Source: Desmodus rotundus (lineage: Eukaryota; Chordata; Mammalia; Chiroptera; Phyllostomidae). Taken from it: DNA of 64,000 nucleotides. Positions within the stretch are counted from its first letter, which is position 1, and every line of letters starts with the position of its first letter. The DNA is taken from positions 71,880,097-71,944,096 of the forward strand of contig NC_071392.1 in NCBI RefSeq assembly GCF_022682495.2, written 5' to 3'. The position numbers were made by a program, and so were the translations under genes. Of this stretch, positions 45,195 through 56,000 are shown one piece after another. Under the pieces are notes generated by a model. That model had not been told where the DNA came from, ran no database searches, and saw only the letters and a program-made list of their open reading frames with translations.

Positions 45195-47265
45195 TATCAT
45201 AGATATCAAGGCAGTTCAATGAACAATGAGGAGTATAAAGATATTGATTAATATTAGACTTTGTCAGGCTAAACTACATATATTAGAAATTTAAGGGGAA
45301 GCACTAAAATACAGAAAAGCATATGCCCTCTAATAACTTAGAGAAGAAAAATAGAATGAAGCACATGCTCCATCCACCTGTAGATCATGAACAAGAAAAA
45401 TGAACGCAAAGCCACAAGGCGAGGGAGCACGAATGAAATGCTACAAAGCACAATAAGGAGAATGTAATAAACGACTATTAAAAAAGGAAATTACGACTGC
45501 ATTACAACTTTCCACCTATAAGCTATTATAAAAGGCACATCTAAAACATAATGATGTGGTAAATTCGAAAGGGGAAGAAAAATGTCGTATTTGACAAATA
45601 TGAATCAGAACAAGTTGGTGTAGCTACATAACGCTCAGGGAACTCAGTTTAAGTCAGAAAACAATAAGGTTAAAGACGGTCGTTTTAAAATGATAAATTA
45701 AAAATTGTTTACTGGGGAGATATAAGAAATAACCTAGAAATCCATTTTCTGAGTATTTATGCATGTATAATTGTCAAAAGGTTTAAAACTAGATTAGTCC
45801 TACTTCAGCAAACTCCCTTTTTTTATTTCTTGACATCTCCCCTTAAAAGTTTAGGACACGTTTCTCTCACTAAGCCTTCAGTATTGATTTTTTCCAACCC
45901 TTTCTACCTGTCCTTTTGCTGTTACAAAGTGTATTGCATGTTGAGTTTGATAGAAAACCTCACCGGAGCTTTGTCTTTTATGTGTTTGTAAGTACCATGT
46001 ATCCTTACACCTATTATAAATAAATAATAATCTTCATCTTGGGATGAAAACAAAACGTAAAAATGTCAATCTTTCAAACAAAAATGAGTTACCTTCCTCT
46101 CTTTAAATATACCTTAGAGATGCATTCTTGTAAAATTCTAGAAACTCTTTCAAATATGTATTTAAGTTAAAAAAAGAAAAAAATAATAATGGTGCATCTG
46201 TCTAGGTTGAACAAACATCCTAGTTTGCCTGATTTTAGCACTGAGAGCCCTGTTTCCCAGGAAACCCTTCAGTCCCAGACAAACAGGAATAGTTGGTTGC
46301 CTGATAATATTACACTCCTGTTAATATCACAGCCTCAGGTAAAGAACCAGAGTCTTTAGAAACCCACCAACCCTTCGGCACCAGCAATGCTGCTATGAAC
46401 TTGGGATTTAGTTTCTGACTTTATATGGATTGTAGAAATGATGAGCCCAAGCAACCTTTACCACAAGAATGCTCTGTCCGTGTAGATCTGTGCTTTCCCC
46501 ACGCTTCCTCGTTATGTGAAGTCCAGCTCTCTGAGAAGTCCACCCAACACATTTATGACCCAGCCCAATAAAGATGGAGAGGCAGTGTGTGTGCAGAATA
46601 TAAGGGCCGATATTCCTGCTGTCATAAGTGTCTGCTTTATAACCAAGACCTGAAGGGAATGATCATCTCTCACCTGACCTGGCCTGGGCAACTTGCATTT
46701 GTAGCAATTGCTTTGACAGAAGAGTTGGTAGATTTTGACAATAATCACAAAATTATTATGTTTCAAGGTATTACCATATTAACTCTTGTAAAACATGGCA
46801 TTAAAATGAAAAAAAAGGGCTACTTCAATGGTAGTGCTAATAATCCACAGTCCTATTGATGCTTGTACTACTTTTTACCTTCTTCACTGTTAGAGTCTTC
46901 ATTTATGGGGTGGGTGAAAGATTTCAAGATTGTCACTTCTCTCTCATGCTTTAAAAGAAGCAGAAGGGTCTGTTCAAAATGAGTTATCTTGGTTTTGCAC
47001 CCAATTATCCCTTCCTTTCATTTAGTTTCGGTGCTATCATTTTACTATCAGATCACATTTAATTCAATTAATTTTATTTCCACCCAATACCTTTCTATAA
47101 AAGCGAACAATAGCTTATTGTTTGTTTTCATTAATAATTTGTCATAGTAACTGCTCTTATAGGCAGGTGTAGCATTCCTTACCTTGAAAGATAAAAAATA
47201 CTGTACACATACACAGACATGTAAACACCAATCTGTTGATAAATTCTACCAAAAATTGCTTTCTC
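45195..47265. other. Unassigned non-coding DNA
   Basis: No gene recognised. Open stretches of 84 and 90 codons overlap on opposite strands at 46512-46859 without splice or homology support. Confidence 0.3.
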
Positions 47266-47282
47266 TTCACTGACAAATTATT

Positions 47283-47490
47283 TTTTAAAGATTTTATTTA
47301 TTTATTTTTAGAGAGAAAGGAAGGGAGGTAGAAGGAGCATTGGAGAAATATCAATGTGTGGTTGCCTCTCACATGCCCTCTACTGGGGACCTGGCCTGAA
47401 ACCCAGGCATGTGGCCTGACTGGGAATTGTAACAGTGACCCTTTGGTTCACAGGCCGGCACTCAATTTACTGGGCCACTCCAGCCAGGGC
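47283..47490 (-). repeat. VES SINE, minus orientation, with target-site duplication
   Basis: The plus strand runs from an A/T-rich tail through 'aatatcaatgtgtggttgcc' and 'tgaaacccaggcatgtggcc' to 'gggccactccagccagggc'. The flanks 'actgacaaattatttt' and 'actaacaaattatttt' form a 16-bp duplication with one mismatch. Confidence 0.92.
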
Positions 47491-47509
47491 ACTAACAAAT
47501 TATTTTATG

Positions 47510-49220
47510 AACAAGTTTTTATTACATAGCTTTTTGTATGTCTTCAAGGACTTTCTGAATGAAGGAATACAGTGTAAGTGTATGAGATTTTTTCAATACA
47601 AAGCTAAAATTGTTTTTAATACATTTTCACTGAGCATTTAGCAATATAAATATTTACCCTGATTATTTCTTTATATGATATTTTAAAATAACATGGGACT
47701 ATATAATCTGTGACATGACAGTTTAGTAGCCAATTGAATTCTGAAAATTGGTGTTCTTTTAAAGGTGAAAGGAACAGGCATGGGAGAAGCATTCTGTACT
47801 GGGCAACATGTGGGGGATGCTTGTAAGGGCACGTAGAGTTATTTTTGTGAATGCAATTTTACTTCCAAGTGCTGGCAGAAATATTACTGTATCTGTGTAA
47901 AAAGAAACTCATACTTGATAATATTTTTAAAATTTTCCCTATTTGATGTGGATTTGTTCCCAAATGTGTCCTAATTCTCCCGGTGCATCTGGATAAAGGC
48001 ATTTGCCAAGAAGATAAACAGACATGAACCCTAAGACAACTAGTATTTTTGGTCCACAGAGGAATGAAGTGTATTAATCTCCCAACCACTCATTCCCTGT
48101 GTTTGGAGAATTCTTGGCTCTCCTTGGTTATTGTAAACATGCGCTCAGGATTGGTTTGATGTGGGGAAGGTAGGAGTCTCCTTAGTCTGCGTGGCTTTAA
48201 GATATTCATTCTGGTCTAGGCATAAATCTCAAAGGCTGAGAGCACAGTTTCTTTTTTTGTCTCAGTGGGAACAAAGGCAAAGACCATGATAATGGGAATA
48301 AAGGGATGGAAATGAGGGGGTAATTTGAGCATAAATGGTGAACTTCAGATTTTGAATTTTTTATTCAGATTTTATTTTTAGAATTAATGTCTAACTTTGA
48401 CAATTTGGACATAGGAAATTCATGAAGGTAAAAGTATATCCATAAGCAATACTCTAGATCTTAATGCCAGAAAAAGTACATCTTGTCATAAAATATAACT
48501 TTTGAAGGATAAATTGCACTTTTAACTTTGAATGGCTTACCATGTCCTGTTTCAATATGATCTGATTGTTATGGGGGATGGCAAAAAGTGTGATTAGTAC
48601 TTTGGGCAGGTAGGAAAAGCAAGTTTACTGTGAATATTATTAAATATTATGAATATTCAGAGTTTATGGCTTAATTGTTCACAAGAGGAAAAAATATGGA
48701 AATAACCCAAATGTTTAACTCTTGCAATACAAGTTATCTGTTATAGATGTATACTAACTGGGCATTAATAAATATGCAATCCTTTGGAAAATGTTCATAA
48801 TATGTTAAGTAAAAAAATCAAACTATAAAAGAGTAACATATAGATATGTCCTAAATACATTATATAGGTGAAATGGGAATGATTTCACCTACATAATGTA
48901 TTTCACGGATTCCACCTTCCAGGATAGATTTGTTGCTGAGACACAGGGAGTGTGGTTAGCAGAGAGCCCCCAGCAGTTACTTCCTTCTTGGGAGAGCTGC
49001 TCTGCCTGACTTCACTCCCTTCCTGGTGCAGCCCACATACAGTGTCTGATGCAGGTCAGGGCATAAGGAACCTGACACAAAAACACTATAAAAAGTAATA
49101 CTTGTTTTAGATATTCTTTTTGGGTTGGTTGAAGCTTTGTCACATCTGACAAAGTTTGACTTCTGTTACCCAACCTGTTTTTCCTTTCCCTTTCACAGGT
49201 TATATCCTGAAAACATCTTG
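47510..49220. other. Unassigned non-coding DNA
   Basis: No gene or nameable repeat seen. Confidence 0.35.
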
Positions 49221-49279
49221 CATCCCAAACTCAATCTCAGCTTCTGCTTCTGGAGAACCCAATTTGAGTAGAATGCCCC

Positions 49280-50545
49280 CCAGATATGTCCATGTTGTAA
49301 TCCCAGAGACCGGTGAATATGCTACCTTATGTGGCAAAAGAGGCTTTGCAGATGTGATTAAGTTAAGGGTCTTAAGAAGATGATTTGGCGGGCCCAATTT
49401 CATCACCATGGTCTTTATCAGAGGGAAGGAAAAATATCAGAGTCAGAGGAGAAGATAAGACAAAACAAAATAAATCAAAACAAAACAAAACCACATTGAG
49501 ATAACACCTCACACCAGTCAGAGTGGCCAACATAAACAAATCAACAAACAAGTGTTGGAGAGGATGAGGAGAAAAGGGAACCCTAGTGCACTGTTGGTGG
49601 GAATGCAGACTGGTGCACCACTGTGGAAAACAATATGGAAGTTCCTCAGAAAACTAAAAATGGAACTGCCTTTTGACCCAGCAATTCCACTGCTGGGATT
49701 ATACCCTAAGAGCCCTGAAACACCAATTAAAAAGAACCTATGCACCCCAATGTTCATAGCAGCACAATTTACAATAGCCAAGTGCTGGAAGCAACCTAAC
49801 TGCCCATCAGCAAATGAGTGGATCAAAAAACTATGGTATATTTATACAATGGAATTCTATGCAGCAGAGAGAAAGAAGGAGCTTATACCCTTTGCAACAG
49901 CATGTATGGAACTGGAGAGCATTATGCTAAGTGAAATAAGCCAGGTGGTGAGGGACAAATACCATATGATCTCACCTTTAACTGGAACATAATCAACAAA
50001 AGAAAAAAGCAAACAAAATATAACCAGAGTCATTGAAATTAAGAACAATCTAACAAGAGCCAGAGGGGAGGGGGGAGGGAACAGTGGGGGGAAGGGTTTT
50101 AGGAACCACTATAAAGGACACATGTACAAAACCAAGGGGGAGGGTGGAAGCAAGGAAGGGAGGTGGGTTTGGATGGGGTGGGGAGAAAATGCAGACAACT
50201 GTAATTGAACAATAATAAAATAATTTGAAAACCAAACCAAAACAAAACAAAACAAAAAACAACGGTAAAAGCCAGAGAGAGATTTGAAGATGCTAATCTG
50301 CTGGCTTTAAAGATAGAGGGTGGGGCAATTAGCCAAAGAAACCAGACAGCTCCGGAACTGGAAACGCAGAGGAAATAGATTCTTTCCTAGAGCCTCTAGA
50401 GGGAGCATGGCCCTGAAAACAACTCGATTTCATCCCACTGAAATCCTTTTGAGTCTTCCAGAACTGTGAAATTATAAATTTGTCACGTTTGAAGCACTGT
50501 GTGAAAATTTGTTACAGCATCAATAGGAAACAAAATCACCATTCA
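49280..50545 (+). mobile_element. MLT1-type (MaLR) LTR, split by an L1 tail
   Basis: The left part (49280-49470) has 'ttgtaatcccagagaccggt', 'gcagatgtgattaagttaag' and 'gagtcagaggagaagataag'. The right part (50260-50545) has 'gccagagagagatttgaaga', 'tctgctggctttaaagatag' and 'cttccagaactgtgaaatta'. Joined, they give the usual MLT1 order. About 780 bp of L1 plus AAAAC-rich sequence sits between. Confidence 0.72.
49490..50225 (+). mobile_element. L1 ORF2 C-terminus and 3' UTR
   Basis: It opens in the last part of ORF2 ('accacattgagataacacct'; a frame from 49552 reads '[20 protein letters not shown]' and continues to '[10 protein letters not shown]'), then the 3' UTR with its G-rich tract and 'caactgtaattgaacaataa'. 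The last ORF2 frame is open for about 140 codons, so this copy is younger than its surroundings. AAAAC-rich sequence flanks both ends. Confidence 0.85.
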
Positions 50546-50954
50546 ACATCTCTTTTTTTTTTCAATATGATATCATTTTGGTAAAAAATTATTTTTCTCA
50601 GGAAAAAATAATGGGAAAATATAAGGTATACAGTATTTACTAGTGAGTGATATTTTCCTTATATGATTTTTTAGATTTTCTACAATATATATTTATTCTA
50701 TAAAAATAAATTTTTAAAGAAAGGAAAGAATGGTTTTCATGATTTCAGTCAAAATACTCAAAGTAATGATGATATATATGCATTCCACATATTTAATAAA
50801 GGAAAATTGAGAAAGGACACTAGTGTTTATTGTAATAGAGTAATCCTTTGCAAGCAGAATATTGGATTAAATAATCACTCAATACAAACTAAATTAAATT
50901 ATTAATACGTTGTATTTCATTCAGGCACCCTCTGTTGATGATATTTATTCACCT

Positions 50955-51188
50955 ACTGTTTTTTTTCTTTTTTTGCCATCATTAACAGTGTTATTATAAG
51001 TATCCTTGTACCTAGATTTTTAACTACTAGCTCTTTATAGCTTTTAGGATAAATTTTTCAGAAGGGAATTTCTGAGTAGGTAATTTATATCTTTTCATTT
51101 TTAATAGATGTTGTAAGATTGCTCTGTAAAGTGGTGTTACAATTCAAATTTCCAGGAGCAATGCATAGGACTACCTATTCCCCATGGT
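50955..51188 (-). mobile_element. Old L1 3' fragment, minus orientation
   Basis: The plus strand reads as antisense L1: 'gggaatttctgagtaggtaa', 'gatgttgtaagattgctctg' and 'gtggtgttacaattcaaatt', in the order seen in old L1 3' regions. Strongly diverged. Confidence 0.5.
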
Positions 51189-51539
51189 GCTGTGTTAGAT
51201 GTCTATAGATTCAGACAAAAATGACATGAGGGGGCGCTTAGGGACCAGACAGAACTTGCAGGAAAGGTCACTTAAAACTTGAGTCAAGATTGAGGCTGTT
51301 GGCTACTCGCTTGGGACTTACATTGTGCCACCTTTCCAATCCTACCTCCAGTTAATTGCTTTAGTTTTAATCCAATCGCATAAGGACAAGCTCTCCTTGC
51401 CCTTCTTTAATTATCCACAATTTTATTTTTTTCTGCTTGGAATGTTATTATCTATTTTCATATTTGTGAGAGGGTGAAATCACAGAATTTAAAAATTCTG
51501 GGGACAGGATATACAACCTTCCACCTAATCCAGTATTCA

Positions 51540-51735
51540 TTGCTCTGCTTACTTATCCTTTAAGATCTAAACTTAAAACGGTATTTACTGGAAAGCCTTT
51601 CCTCATACATTCAGCTGATGTCATTTTTACCTGTATTAGAATCTTCAATGTTTCATTTGTATCTTTTTTTCCCTAAGCGGTTTAGGACAGTAAGCACCTT
51701 ACCATTTAGTCTTTGTCTAAATTAAATTCCCTGCA
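51540..51735 (+). repeat. L2 LINE relic
   Basis: The run 'tatcctttaagatctaaact', 'ggaaagcctttcctcataca' and 'gtaagcaccttaccatttag' follows the L2 3' region in sense orientation. Confidence 0.55.
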
Positions 51736-52037
51736 GGAGTAAGTTGCCCTTATATATCCTGTTGCTTCTAAAATGGTATTTTATAATGAAAAAAAGTAAT
51801 CATTGAATAAAATGTAAGCCTGTTGAGACTATAAATATGTAGCTATTTGCAATATAGAAAACAAATAAAACAACTAAATTCCATGAATATATATAAGGCA
51901 TTAAGATTTTGAGGGGGTTTTTTTTTTGATGAAAAACAAAGGCAGAGAAAGCCAGCATATCTGAAGGCAAAAATTCTAATAATTTTAATAGTCCTAACTT
52001 TCTTCTAACACACTTGACTGGTCAGCCTATAACTATT

Positions 52038-53553
52038 TGTTATGGATTTAATTGTGTTCTCCAAAAAAATACGTTGAAGTTCTAATCTACAGTACCTTAG
52101 AATGTGACTATTTGTTTATGGGGTTGTTACAGATATAATTAGTTAATATGTTGTCATTCTGGAGTAGTGAGGGCTCTTAATCCAACATAAAAAATTGTCC
52201 TTACAGTAAGAAGAGAGGACACAGAGACAGAGACACATCGGAAGAACACTATGTGATGATGGAAACAGAGATTGGAGTGACGTGTGGCTTCGGCACCAGT
52301 GTCCGAGGCCCTGGCTACGTTGCCTTGACAACCAGGGCAACACACGCAGGGCTACTGCCTGCAGGGGATTCTGGGGGCAGTCTTTAAAAAGCAGAGCTCG
52401 TGCATACTTTGTAGTTCGTTACACTAGCTAGTGCAGTCATCCCCTGGGGGGTTCAAGTTCCTGGGTCAGCCCGGGACTGCATGGTCTGGGGAGGGTGCTA
52501 GTGACCCTCTCCCAGTGCTCCACCACCTGCCTGGATCACAGCAGGTGCTAGGAAGGGGAGAAGATCTGGGCTGGTGGGCACTGGGTGTCATGCAGGTCAG
52601 TGGCAAGCACTGCCCTCTTCCCATGCATAGGAAGCATAGGCGGCAGTCACCTGCCCATCACCCGCAGCTGCTCCTCCAGTTGCCGCTGCGGCTCCATCAG
52701 CTCCAGCTCAGACAGGCCCTTGGACCCACCACATGGATGTATGGGACAGTTAGTGCCTTGCACCCCAGCCATCCCTGGAAGCCACGTGGCTGAGTGGCTG
52801 GTGCCCGGCCCTGTGGCCTGCATGACAGAGCCACCGCACATCTGCCACAGCAGTCAGCAGCCGCCTTGGCTGGTCCTGGAAGCTGCCTGGCTGAGCACAG
52901 TTGCACTGGGGAGTCCACGCAGAAGAGATGGGGAATAAGGGCTGGCTCAAAGAGCAGAAGCTGAAGAAGGTGCAGCACACATGGACTCCAAGGGATGCCT
53001 GGAGCAGACCAGGACCAGAAAGCTACTGCAAGGTGATGGTGATTTGGCCCCTAAGAGAGAAAGCCTGGAGTTGGAGAGACAGAGACCAGTCTGAGTAACA
53101 ACCTCAGGCTACAGATAAGCAATAATGGGGAACTTCTGGGCATGGATTTGGACTTCAATCTTCGTGGGAGTAGCTGGTTTTCTGTGCTGTGCAGATGAAG
53201 CCAGCTCAGAGCAGGAATGCTCCCAGCCCCCTCAAAATGAGTACTCTGTTAATAAAAACATTTCCTTCCCCACAAATCTTGGTGTTATGTGTGTATATGG
53301 AGACGAGTGGCCAGACCCCAGACTGCCTTCTTACATTTACAGACCAGGAAACACCAGAGACTGCCAGCAACCACCAGAAACAAAGAGAGAAGCAGAGAAC
53401 CAAGTATTTCCTTCGGGGTCACCAGTAGGAATGAGTGCTACTTACTCCTTGGTTTGGACTGCCAGCCTTCAGAACTGTGAAAGAATGCATTTGTTTTTTA
53501 AAGCCCCCTGTTTGTGGTAATTTTTTTGTTATGCAGCCCTGGAAAACTAATAT
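52038..53553 (+). mobile_element. MLT1A-type (MaLR) LTR interrupted by a 1-kb insertion
   Basis: The left part has 'tgttatggatttaattgtgt', 'tagaatgtgactatttgttt', 'acagatataattagttaata' and 'gaggacacagagacagagac'. The right part (about 53340-53553) has 'accagagactgccagcaacc', 'ccagccttcagaactgtgaa' and 'atgcagccctggaaaactaa'. These are the two halves of an MLT1A-like LTR in plus orientation. Confidence 0.72.
52285..53320 (+). mobile_element. GC-rich insertion of unknown family inside the MLT1 LTR
   Basis: The DNA between the two MLT1 halves is much more GC-rich than its surroundings. It has a TATA-like 'ctttaaaaagcagagctcg' near 52382 and a polyadenylation-like AATAAA near 53250, which suggests a solo LTR of an unrecognised retroviral family. 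I could not settle the exact ends or a target-site duplication. Open stretches of up to 131 codons on both strands are not recognisable proteins. Confidence 0.45.
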
Positions 53554-53554
53554 A

Positions 53555-54597
53555 TCATTCTTCTCCCTTGTCCGTTTTTCACAATAAAAGTTAAATTCAG
53601 TGATTTTAATGACCTGAGTGATAACGGGTATTTGGGACAAGCTGAGAAGAGGAAAACCATTGTTTGTGATTGCATCTTCAGGTAGTGGGTAGAGAAGCCC
53701 CTGGAAGAACTATAATGAGGGAAGCAGAGCACAGGTGAATGTGGTATGTCCAGGCAAGAGAAGTATCTAATGTTGGGTAAGCAGATAAAGGAGACAGAAC
53801 AGAGCAGGAATCTGGGTTCATGTAAGTAACCAACAACAGGGCAATCTGAAAAAAAAACGGAGCAGCAGGATGAGATGGATTGGGTAAAGCATGATGAATC
53901 AGAACTCATCAACTGAAGGAGGAAAGACAATGTAACCTGAGAACAGTGGTGCAGAGCCACAGTAATGGAGAAAGGAAAAAACAAAAGAAAAAACCTGAAG
54001 CTGAGGCTGCTATCCCACACCCAGGGCACATTCCTTTACCTTTTGTCTCACACAGACGAGTTTCAGTTCTGAGTAACTCTTGCTTGGATGTCTGTAGGTA
54101 GTAGAATCTAAAAACAAATAGCCGGGTGCTGTGGGATTTTTGGAGCAGGGTGCAGACACAATTTTCTGGCAGAGGTAGTTCTTATATTGATCATTTAAGC
54201 CAGCCTGTTCATAAAATATTAACGTTACAAGGCTTAGTTAGAAGATGTTAACTGCTGAGAGCCTCTGGTGAGATCTGAGTTCATGTGGAACTGTAACTCC
54301 AACATTACACTTTTCTTTTAAATCAGTAAACACAAAGATGCTCTTATTTTTCACTACATAGGAAAATTCAGAATGTTATTGTGGAACACCCTGCAGTTAC
54401 TGCACAGTAAAAAAAATTCTCATTTTAACCTAGCATCTGAAACTGCATGAAAATGTAAACGTGTGTAAGAGTTATTTTCAGTATCTCACGTCTCCAGCTT
54501 CGCTTTTCAGCATCCCGAGCTCAGTCTGTGTGATGTTTTGCCCAGATTACTGTGGTCCCAAATGAGAAGAAAATGCGTAGTGCTGTTGGGCATGAAC
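53555..54597. other. Unassigned non-coding DNA
   Basis: No gene or nameable repeat seen. A 160-codon minus-strand open stretch (53547-54029) is rich in Ser/Phe/Cys with no domain, and is treated as chance. Confidence 0.35.
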
Positions 54598-55291
54598 AAA
54601 GGAGTCCCTCCACCTTTCCTTATCTGCAGTTTTTATTTCTGCAGCTTCAGTTACCCACGCTCAATGAATATTAAATGGAAAATTACAGAAATAAACAATT
54701 CATAAGTTTTGAATTGCATGTGTTCTGAGTAGTGTGATAAAAGTTCGCACCATTCAGCTGTGTCCTGCTTGGGACGTGAATCGTCCCTCTGTCCAGTGTC
54801 TCCATGCTGTATATGCCACCTGCCAGTCAGTTACTTAGTAGCCATCTGGCTTCAGGTCCACTGTCATGGTATTGCAGTGCTTTTGTTCAAGTAAACCTTA
54901 TTTTGCTTAATAATGTCCCAGAGTGCAAGATAGTGATGCCAACTTGAAGTTATAAAGTGCTTCTTTTAAGTGAAAAAATGAGAGGTCTTGACTTAATAAA
55001 GCATTTCATCACCTCACATCATCATGGGAAGAATGGAGAGTACAATACAATAAGGTATTTTGAAAGAGACCATACTCTCATAACTTTTATTACAGTATAT
55101 TGTTAAACTTATTCTATTTTAGTATTAGTTATTATTGATAATCTCTGTGTCTAATTTATAAATTAGTCTTTATGATAGATATGTATGTATAGGTAAAACA
55201 TAGTATATATAGGGTTGGATACTATCCACAATTTCAGGCATCCACTGGGGGGTCTTAGAATGTAACCCCTCAGAATACGGGGGACTACTTT
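54598..55291 (-). mobile_element. Tigger-type DNA transposon (non-autonomous), minus orientation
   Basis: It begins 'ggagtccctccacctttcct' with 'ttatctgcag' and ends 'aatacgggggactact'. The two ends are imperfect inverted repeats of the 'cagtagtcccccc' type. Inside are 'ggcatccactggggggtctt' and 'acttttattacagtatattg', all in the order of the reverse-complemented Tigger-derived element. No transposase is left. Confidence 0.8.
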
Positions 55292-55689
55292 ATGTGATGT
55301 CGTAGTCAAGCACCAGGAAGTAAATATATAGGGTGGGTCTAAGATGAATTTTCCAGAGATATGTTACTGCCCTAGAATAATACTAAGGTGCTCAAATAAC
55401 AAAGTAGACATGTAGCAAAAGAGTGTATTTCCCCCACTTATATAAAATGGGAAATCTGCAAGGACCTTCTGAGTATTTTTTTGATAAAGTATATTTAATG
55501 TAACATTCTCCATGATTTCATACTCTGTGATTCGTTTAGTTAAATTCCACAAACCTTTCAGATATAAATGGGATACAAAGAGGTTAGTATAGTTTCTGTA
55601 CTCTAGCAGTACATATCTATATAGGGAGGAGACAGATGTGTCAAATTATAATTTATGGCAGAATGTGATGAGTCAATTCAGGAAAACCA

Positions 55690-56000
55690 GAAAGTATAAT
55701 TCTCCCTAGAAAATCAGAGATGTCTTCTTGGAACATACGGGACTTGAATAATTAAACTGAGCCTTAAAAGTTAGGTAAGGTTTAACAGGCAAAGGGAGAG
55801 AGCAAGGAATTCAGGCAAAGAGAGTAGCGGCAAAGGCTTGCAGGAAGTCAATGGTAAGCAGCAGGTGAGTTGTCTAGTGTGACTGGAATATAGGGAACAG
55901 GGGGACAAGGCTGGCGTGGTACATGGGCCTGAGATCACAGAGGGTCTGGAATGCCAATGTTAAAGTAGTTGGACGACATTCCTTAAGAAAATGCCAAATC
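55690..56000 (-). repeat. L2 LINE relic, minus orientation
   Basis: The wording 'agagatgtcttcttggaaca', 'actgagccttaaaagttagg', 'ggcaaaggcttgcaggaagt' and 'ggaatgccaatgttaaagta' follows the antisense L2 pattern. Diverged. Confidence 0.5.

Noticed and set aside
52431..53520. Frames of 117-131 codons in the GC-rich insertion
   Set aside because: They overlap in several frames and strands, contain no recognisable domain, and the DNA looks like LTR or repeat sequence.
53547..54029. 160-codon minus-strand frame
   Set aside because: Composition is Ser/Phe/Cys-rich with no domain, overlaps the MLT1 end, and has no exon signals.
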